Assembly (NCBI GenBank): GCA_037045155.1
Contig: JBAOIG010000003.1
Span: 992,001 to 1,056,000, forward strand
DNA from: Thermomicrobiales bacterium
GTDB taxonomy: Bacteria; Chloroflexota; Chloroflexia; Thermomicrobiales; CFX8
DNA length: 64,000 nucleotides
Reading direction: 5' to 3'
Both the position numbers and the translations under genes were made by a program. Positions 8,861-17,700 of this stretch are shown in pieces (position 1 is the stretch's first letter; the number at the start of each line of letters is the position of its first letter). The notes beneath the pieces were generated by a model. It did no database searches, was not told the DNA's origin, and worked only from the letters and a program-made list of their open reading frames with translations.

Positions 8861-11728
8861 TCATGCCAGTTGATCTGACGGGGCAGACGGCGAGCGTACA
8901 GGTGATCGAAGATTCAGGCTCACTCCATGGGCAACCAGGAGACCGATCAGGTGATTCAGTTGGGTAATGCCCGATCGTCGCATCACATTTGCTGGAACGA
9001 CGCAGGCCGGCCGGCCGCGAAGAATATCCTCGACAAACGCGGAGAGGTTGCCTCGCGGGCCGACCTCGACGAATACGCGCGCGCCATCCTCGTAGAGTGC
9101 GTCGATGGTGCGCTGAAACTCCACGGGGCGCGACCAGTGATCCAGAAACAGTTCCCGAATCGCCCCGGGTTCAGCGGGATACGGACCTGCCGTCGCGCAC
9201 GAATAGAGCGGGATGCGCGCCTCGCGAATCGGCGCTTGCTCGTAGAGGCGCTGAAGGTCGGCAGCGTACGGGGCGAAGAGCGGCGTATGAACAGCCCTGT
9301 CGTAGGCGAGCTGCTCAAAGATGAGACCATCGCGCTTGATGATTGCGATGGCGCGCTCGGCTGCAGCCTGTTCGCCGATCAGGATCGCCTGATGCGGGCA
9401 GTTATCCACGGCAAGGTAGATATCACCACCTGCTTCGCGGGCAACCTCTTCTACTCGGTCTCGTGACGCCCCGATCGCCAGCAACACCGCCCTGGGGACG
9501 TCGTCGTGCGACTCGGCGTCGGAGTAGTACTGATAGAGCGCCCGCCCCAACGCCATGAAGCGGTCGTCGTCGTCGACATCGAAAACACCTGCCGCGTATG
9601 CCGCCGCGTACTCGCCGCTGCTGTGTCCAACGCAGACATCAGCTGGCAGGTCCAGATTGCGAAGCAATGCCAGCATCGCCTGATTTGCCGCCTGAACCGC
9701 TTCGATGGCGAGATCCATCTGCATCAGCCGGTTCTCGGCACGTCGGCGATCGGCGTCGGTGAAGGCCGGCCGAGGGAAGATGTAATCACTCGGCAAATCC
9801 CCGCGCGGATGGCCGAAGAACATCCGGTCGTACCGATCGAAGACTTCGCGCACCTCCGGAAAATGCAGACACAGGTCGGCAAACATGCCTGGGTACTGCG
9901 CCCCCTCACCGGGGAACAGCAGCGCGACCTTGCCGGCCAGCCCAACTGGCTCCGAGAAGTAGTAGATACCCGAAACATCCTTGATCTGCTTGCAGGCCGG
10001 GTCTTCGAGTCGCTTGGCGACCCGCTCGAGCTTTGCGCGTAAGTCGGCAATAGACGTCGCGACAACCGCGACGCGCGCGCCACCGCGGGGCTCGCTGCGT
10101 TCGAGATTGAGCGTGTAGGCCACATCGGCCAACGCAGGCTCGTCTCTCGCGCCATCCTGTGCATCAGCGAGTATCGTCGACACGTGTTGCACTCGCGCGA
10201 GCAGGTCGGCGGGACCGGCGGCGTCCAGGATCACGACCTCGCTATCCCATGGCGGAAGATGGCCCACGTCCGGCAATCTGGCCGGGGAATCCGGCAGATA
10301 CTCTTCGAGGATGGCGTGAGCATTGATGCCACCGAAGCCGAACGCGTTGATGCCGGCCCGGCGCGGCGCTGGCCCCCCATGGATCCATGGTCGGGTCTCC
10401 GTGTTCAGGTAGAAGTGTGATTTCTCCAGCTCGAGCTTCGGGTTTGGCTCGGTCACGTGCAGCGTTGGCGGCAACACCTTGTGATGGAGCGCCAGCGACA
10501 GCTTGATCAGGCCGGCCACGCCGGATGCCGGGATCGTATGGCTGATCATCGACTTGACCGTGCCGAGCGCGCAACGAGGCAGCCCAGCCTCGCGCTGCCC
10601 GAAAACACGCGTCAGTGCCTGTGCCTCGACGACATCTCCAACCGAGGTTGCTGTGCCGTGCGCTTCGATCAGCCCGATTGTGTCGGGCGACACGCCAGCA
10701 TCCTCGTAGGCTCTACGCAGCGCAAGCACTTCGCCGTCGATGCGCGGCGCCATGACGCTGACCCCGCGGCCGTCACTCGCGACACCCACTCCGCGCAAGA
10801 CCGAATAAATTCGGTCACCGTCGCGCTTTGCGTCCGCAAGGCGCTTCAGAACGATCATGCCGATCCCCTCCCCGAGGAGGGTTCCGTTGGCGTCCTTGTC
10901 GAACGGGCGGATCTGCTGATCGCGCGAGAGCGCACCGAGCTGACAGAAGACGTTGAGCGCGGCTATCGGCATCCAGACCTGCGAACCACCCGCCAGCGCA
11001 AGATCGCACTCGCCATTCAGCAAGTCACGCATCGCAAGCTGGACGGCAACGAGCGACGAGGCGCATGCGGCGTCGACAGTATATGAAGGCCCCATAAGAT
11101 CGAGGCGATTTGCAATCCGGCCAACGATGATATTCGGGATCAGGCCTGGAACCGTTTCCGGCCCGATCGGCGGCAAGACGCGCTTCATTTCCTGGCGCAA
11201 TAGCTCGATCTTGTCGTCGCCAAATTCGGGATTCAGCTTCTTGACCAGCTCGAGCGTCTGGCCGACAACCATCGTGCGTTGAATCGCCGTTGCGTTGCCG
11301 CCGTTGAGATACGTGCCTTTGCCAAGGACGATCGCGGTGCGATGCCGGACATCTTCGGGCAAGTCAGTGCACCCGGCGTCAGCCATCGCGTCATACGCAA
11401 GCTTCAGCGCCAGCCACTGGTCTGGCTCGCCACCGACCGACATGGGTGGAATGCCGTAGGCCAGCGGGTCGAACGACACGAGCGACCCAAGATATCCCCC
11501 ACGTTGGCAGTACACCTTATCGGGGTCGGAAAACGTCTGATCGTAGTAGATATCTGGATCCCACGCCTCGGGCGGCGGACCCGAGACGGCGTCCACCTTG
11601 TTCAAGATGTTCTGCCAGTACGCATCCACGTCTCGGGCGCCGGGGAACAGGCACGACATGCCGATAATTGCGACACCATCGCGCTCACCAGAAAGGTTCG
11701 TGTTTCGGCGATCACTCATATTCTTCAT
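8861..11728 (-). CDS. Type I synthase subunit, KS-AT
   Basis: A 955-residue protein. Residues about 17-480 are a ketosynthase with DAACASS (Cys222) and HGTAT (His357); the third His is in SHTIPASG (His397). Residues about 600-910 are an acyltransferase with FPGEGAQ and GHSSG (Ser703). Normal ketosynthases read GHTKA at the last site, so the conserved Lys is missing here. The ATG at 11728 follows a strong GGAGGTG; the frame is open 44 codons upstream without homology. The pairing recalls the PfaC ketosynthase plus PfaB acyltransferase in one chain. There is no ACP of its own, so it must act on the ACP of the large subunit or the free one. Confidence 0.85.
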   Translation of the reverse strand: MKNMSDRRNTNLSGERDGVAIIGMSCLFPGARDVDAYWQNILNKVDAVSGPPPEAWDPDIYYDQTFSDPDKVYCQRGGYLGSLVSFDPLAYGIPPMSVGGEPDQWLALKLAYDAMADAGCTDLPEDVRHRTAIVLGKGTYLNGGNATAIQRTMVVGQTLELVKKLNPEFGDDKIELLRQEMKRVLPPIGPETVPGLIPNIIVGRIANRLDLMGPSYTVDAACASSLVAVQLAMRDLLNGECDLALAGGSQVWMPIAALNVFCQLGALSRDQQIRPFDKDANGTLLGEGIGMIVLKRLADAKRDGDRIYSVLRGVGVASDGRGVSVMAPRIDGEVLALRRAYEDAGVSPDTIGLIEAHGTATSVGDVVEAQALTRVFGQREAGLPRCALGTVKSMISHTIPASGVAGLIKLSLALHHKVLPPTLHVTEPNPKLELEKSHFYLNTETRPWIHGGPAPRRAGINAFGFGGINAHAILEEYLPDSPARLPDVGHLPPWDSEVVILDAAGPADLLARVQHVSTILADAQDGARDEPALADVAYTLNLERSEPRGGARVAVVATSIADLRAKLERVAKRLEDPACKQIKDVSGIYYFSEPVGLAGKVALLFPGEGAQYPGMFADLCLHFPEVREVFDRYDRMFFGHPRGDLPSDYIFPRPAFTDADRRRAENRLMQMDLAIEAVQAANQAMLALLRNLDLPADVCVGHSSGEYAAAYAAGVFDVDDDDRFMALGRALYQYYSDAESHDDVPRAVLLAIGASRDRVEEVAREAGGDIYLAVDNCPHQAILIGEQAAAERAIAIIKRDGLIFEQLAYDRAVHTPLFAPYAADLQRLYEQAPIREARIPLYSCATAGPYPAEPGAIRELFLDHWSRPVEFQRTIDALYEDGARVFVEVGPRGNLSAFVEDILRGRPACVVPANVMRRSGITQLNHLIGLLVAHGVSLNLRSPVRSPSAPSDQLA

Positions 11729-11774
11729 TACACCTCCGGACAGGGAGCCGGGCAGCGACGTTGCGTCCGGTCGT

Positions 11775-14700
11775 TCATTCGTTTGCGACTGCCACACGGT
11801 TGAGCGCGCGCGACCCGGCTCCCACCATGTTGGTGATCGTTCCGGCGAGGGTCCCATCATTCAGATAGAAAGCGTGGTCTGCGTGGCACATCGGCATTCT
11901 GCTTTCCGGTCGGATGTGGAGTTCGTGCCTGAGAGCCGATTGTGAATTGTCTGCGGTTGCCGCGAACGGAACGAACAGCGACATCGTCCCGAGCTCGTTC
12001 GGCAGTGGCGTCATGTCCCAGCGCAGGCGAGTCCAGAGAAGCTGCATCTGCAACGCGCTATCGACGACGACGGGATCGATAATCCAACTCGCGCCCGACA
12101 CACCCCGAAGGCATGCCGACGGCGTCGACGGTACGATGGACGCCACAGCGCCATCCGCGCTGATACCGTCGATTGACACTACCCCGTGGAACAGCGGACC
12201 GTGAAACAGATACGAACGGTAAGCATTCGCGACAGTCATCGGGAATGGCTCGAGACCCACCGGCGTGCCGGCGACAGGAAGCGACCGGGTCGCCTCGCCA
12301 AGCTCGACCGTCCCGCGATAGTGGATCCTCGATGACGTTGTCGACGAGAGCGTGACATCGACGATCGCTCGCAACGCGGTGGAGTCAGGCCGCGGTCGGG
12401 CAGTGACTCGAATCAGCTGCGGGCTCGCGACGGTGATGCCATTGAGCAGCCGCACGTCGCGCACGACCGCCACCGGGAGCTGTGGGACCGTGACCGCAGC
12501 AGCCTCGGCGATCAGCTCCAACGCGACCGCGAACGGGACAACCGGGGCGCCGTCGATCCGATGATCCTGGAGATAGAGGTCGACATCGGGGTCGAAGGCC
12601 CGGATGATCTCAACCCCACCGTCGGCCAGCGACATGAGATCACTCTTGATAGACAGCAGCGGCAGCGCCGCGCGAGTCAGCTTCTGCCCGCCCGATGGTT
12701 GATCCGAGGCAGGCAGAGTGATCGCGTCGTGGGAGTCACCCCCGCCCAGTGGCTGCCGGCTACCGCCGACAACAACCTCCACCTCGCCCTTTCGGCCGAA
12801 GCGCAACTCTTCGATGAGTCGGTCGCAGCCGACCGAGAGCGGGATCAGCTCGACGCCCCGCTCGGCAAACTGACGCTGGACACCCTCCGATACCATGCCG
12901 GTCTTCAGCCAGGGTCCCCAGTTGATGGAGGTTACGTGCGCAGCCCAGCGGCCGTCCAATTCCTGGGCAAGCTTGTTGAGAACCTCGCTCGCAGCGGCGT
13001 AATCTGCCTGCCCGCGGTTTCCGAACCGACCAGACACGGACGAGAAGAACGTCACGAAACGCAGCGACTCGGGACGAAGCGCAGCCGCCAGAGAGAACGC
13101 GCTGTGGGCCTTGGTGGAGACCACACGCTCGAACGAGTCGAGCTGCTTGTCCCGGATCAGCTTATCCTCGATGATCCCCGCGCCGTGGATCACGCCATCG
13201 ATGCGTCCGTGTCGCAGGTAGATATCATCGATGACCGCGCGGAACGCCTCGGCGTCCCGCACATCACAAGACAGGTATTCAACGCGTGAACCTGCTCGTC
13301 GCAGACGAGCGAGGTTCTCCTCCACTTCTCGCTGAGCGATGAGGCGACGATACTCCCGCTCGACCGAGCCAGCCGTCGGTGTCTCGCCGGCTGCGCGCTG
13401 ACGATCCATGATCGCCTGCTTCAGCCCCCGCTCATCGCTGAACGACGCGGTCGCCGGCTCTTCCTGCTCGATGGGCGTCCTGCCGACGAGCACCAGCGTC
13501 GGCCGGTAGCGTTCGGCCAACCTCAGCGCCGCCTCGGCTGTGATTCCCCTCGCCCCGCCAGTGATCAGGACAATCGAGTCATCGTCCAGCGGCTCGACCG
13601 CTTCGCGGCCGGTTATCGGCGCTGGCGCGATCGTCACGCCAATCCGCGTGCCGGCCTTGTAGCCCACCTCAGTCAGACCGTCGGCGGCGAACAGCTCGTC
13701 CATTACACGCTGGGCGGCGAGACCTGGATCATCCGTTTCGACATCGACGACTTTCGCCCGAACGTCAGCCCACTCCTGCGGAATCGTCTTGATGAAGCCC
13801 GAAAGAGCGCCATCTCCGGAAAACGATCCGTCGGGCACACCCCCGATGGCGAGAGCGCTACCCTGCGCAACAACTCCGAGGACCATCGCCCCGCCCCGTG
13901 ACGCCGCCGACTCCAGATCCGAACGCAGCGCCTGACTGATGAGGAACATGGCGTTGAGGTGATGGTCGAGCTCCTGTGCCGCCAGGTCTGGCTCGCTGAG
14001 CGCAATCGATCGATCACGTGCCAGCGTGGCGAGATGCACGAGCGCCACGGCCGGTCCATGTTCGGCGCGAAGTGACGCGACCAGTGAGCTCGCCGTATCG
14101 GCGCTATCAACAGCGTTTGCCCGGGTATCGACCCGAACCGCTGTATATCCATCTGCTAGAAGGCTTTCTGCAAGCCTGGTTCCGACTTCACCCCTATCAT
14201 CGATCAGGACGATGGCCCCGCCTGGCGCGAGCTGGCCAGCTCGGTTCGCAGCGCCAACCGGGTGTGTCTGCACCATGAACCGGCCGATCCGTGCGCCGGC
14301 CGGTTCATGGTCAAAAGGGCGGCGATCCTCCTTCGCAGCGACGAGCGATGGTTCTCCATCATCCATCGGCGAAAGCAGATCTTCCAGCGCGTCAACCACC
14401 TGATTGAGCGTCTTGCTACTCGTGATCCGTTCGATATCCGGCGTTGATCCGTCCGGGAAAGGCAACGTCTGCATCAGCGTCCCGGCTATCTCAACCCGCT
14501 TGATTGAGTCGATACCGAGGTCTGCTTCGAGATCAGCATCGAGCGACAGCATCTCCGGCGGATACCCCGTCCGATCGCTGACGATCGTCAGGAGCCGTTC
14601 CAGCAGCTGACCGCGACTCAACACGTCGTGGGTGTCAGCCACCGGAGCCACAGGCGGAGCCGTCGGTTCGGGTGCAGCTTTCGCGGCCGGCGGCGCTGGT

Positions 14701-17700
14701 GGCGCGACAGACGCCGTTGCCGCAGGTGGGGTCGGTGGCGTGGCTGCCATAGTCACAACTGACGCCGGAATGTCGGTATGCGAATGCCCATTCGTGATCG
14801 GCGCTGCTACCACGGGAGCGGGCGGCGGAAGCTCGACAATCCGTTCCCTCGGGGTTGCGCGCGCTTCGATTACCCGCGACTCGGCCGCCGGGCGGTATGC
14901 GCCGAGATACGCAAGCATGACGCTTCGCTGTGTTTCAAGGAATTGCTGCATCACCTGCTGGTGCCGATTCACGACATCACTCACGCGATCGGGACCAGCG
15001 AGCGGCGCGGGCTGCGAGCCCAGAATTGCGGGCAGGTCGCGCCGATCGATGGGCGGACTCTCGGGCTCATCGGTGTGGGCAGCAGATGCTCCATTCTGCA
15101 TCGTCGCTATCATCGTCGTGGATCCCTTCCTTGGCGTCATGGGTCCGGGTGGCGACCCATTGGCGTCGAAATGACCGTTTGTCGAACTGATCTGGGTGGT
15201 CAACCCGTTCGTGTGACCCGACCTGTCAGACGGAGCGCCGGTCTGGAGAGTCTCGCCTGACGGGCGAGACAGTGAGACTGTCAGCGGCGGCTGCCGGCCG
15301 GCTCCTCGTGGCGGCGCGCTTGCGGGCCGCGCGCCGCTGCCATTCACGAACCAGGTTGAGGCAGAAAGCGCCGGCTTGCGATTACTACTGGCGAACGCCG
15401 ACATATCGACACTCGTGACCGGGCGGCTCTGGAACAGACGATCGAGCCGGACCGGCACGCCTTCAACCACAAGCGCCGCGAGGCAGTGCAGCAACTGGAC
15501 GACGCCGGGACGGCCCGACTGGTCGACCGAGACCGCCAGATGCGGGCGTCCTTCCAGGATGCTTCCCACGAGGCTGGTCAATACATTCCGTGGGCCGACC
15601 TCGACGAAGACCCGCGCGCCCGCTGCGTACATCGCCTCGATTTCTGAGACCCATTCGACTGGGTGCGTCAGGTGCTCGGCGAGCAAGCTCGCGATCGCAG
15701 CCGGGTCGTCGGGGTACAGCCCTGCGGTGGTGTTCGAATAGACCGGGATGCGTGGTGGCGAGATGGGCGTCTGCCGAAGCATTTCGGCCAATCTCCCCTG
15801 CGCCGGGGCTACATACGGCGAATGGAATGCGCAGGCCACCGGGAGCCGTCGTGCGCGAAGGCTATGGGCATCGCACCACTCGATGGCGCGACCGATTGAT
15901 ACCTCTCCGCCCGAAATCACTGTCTGCTTCGGCGAGTTGAGGTTCGCGAGAGTGATGTCTGGATCTGTCAGCAACGGGGCGAGCGCCTCGCGGGGAGCAT
16001 CGACGGCCGCCATTGTCCCGCTCTCGCCCGTCGCGCCCTCGCGCATGAAGCGCCCCCGGGCCTCGGACAGCCGCAGCATGTCTTCCTCGGTGATGCTGCC
16101 CGCGGCGGCCAACGCCACGAATTCGCCGTAACTATGGCCAGCAGTCATCTGTGGCGTCACCCCAAAGGTGGCCAACAACGAGGCGATGGCAGCATCGACG
16201 ACGCCTAACGCTGGCTGGGCGACGTTTGTCTCGGTGATCGCAGCGCGCTGTTGCTTCTCCTCTTCGGGCGTGAAGCTCGGCGGGGGGTAGATGTAATGGC
16301 TGAGCGGTTGCTGGAAGTGATCCGACAGGAGGTCGTCCGCACGATCCAGCGATTCGCGGACGTCGGGAAACGCAACTGCAACGTCACGCCCCATATTGGC
16401 GTACTGCGAGCCCTGGCCGGGGAAGACGAACGCGACCTGGTGGTCTGTCGCAAAGCCACCATCTGCGAAATGAATCCCGACTGGGAGGTGCTGCCTCGAC
16501 AACTCTCCGACCACAACGCCGCGAGCAGTGCGAAGCTTGGCAACCAGATCGGCGATGGACTCGGCGACGATGGCGAGCGCCGTGCCGCGGTGAGTGTTGT
16601 CACCAACAGAGAGCGAATAGGCAAGGTCGGCCAGCGACGGCTCAGCGCCGGCCTCGAGTTGAGCCAGCAGCCCATCGACTGACGCAAGCAGCTCGACACG
16701 CGACGCTGCGCGCCAGATCAGAAGCTCGGCAGGAATCCGGCCGATCATCGCAGGAGACCCGGCAAGAAAGTCGCCGTCATATTCCTCGAGCGCCAGGTGG
16801 AAGTCGGTGCCACCAAACCCGAAGGCGCTCACGCCGGCCCGCCGCGGATGAGAGGTGGGCCGGATCCACGGCCGCGTCTCACTGTTGACGTATAGCGGGC
16901 TGTGCGGGAAGTCGGCCTTGGGGTTCGGGCGGGTGACTCCGAGCGTTGCCGGCAGGACACGATGATGCAGCGCCAGCGACGCCTTCATCAGGCCGGCCAC
17001 GCCAGCAGTAGCCTTCGTGTGACCTATCATCGACTTGATCGAGCCGAGCGCGGACTCCTGCGTGCCGGCTCCTGCGCGTTCCAGCACGGTTGTCAGTGCC
17101 TGCACCTCCGCCTGGTCGCCTGCGACAGTGCCGGTGCCGTGAGCTTCGAACAGGCCCACTGTCGCAGGGGAGTAGCCGGCATGCGCGTAGGCCCGGTCGA
17201 GCGCGCGCATTTGCCCTTCAGGCCGGGGCGCAGTCATGCTGCGGTCGCGACCATCACTCGCCGCCCCGACGCCCTGGATCACCGCATAGACCCGGTCGCC
17301 ATCCCGTTCGGCGTCGCTCAGACGCTTGAGGACCAGCGCCGCGAATCCCTCGCTGATCGCAATCCCGTCGGCATCGGCGTCGAACGGCCGGCATCTGCCA
17401 GTTGGTGAGAGCGCCTGCGTTTTGCTGAAGCACAGGTATGAGAACGGATTCTGGATCGCGTCGACACCTCCGACGATTGCCATATCGCTGTTGCCGGTTT
17501 GCAGATCACGAATCGCGAGATACACCGCGGCCAGCGACGACGCGCACGCAGCGTCGACGGTGAAGTTCGCGCCACCAAAGTCGAAACGATTAGCGATCCG
17601 GCCGGAGGCGACATTCATCAACAGACCAGGGAAGCTGTCCTCAGTCCACTCCGGAAGTAGCCCGTCAGCGTTGCGGTTGACTTCACTGGCGGATTCGCCG

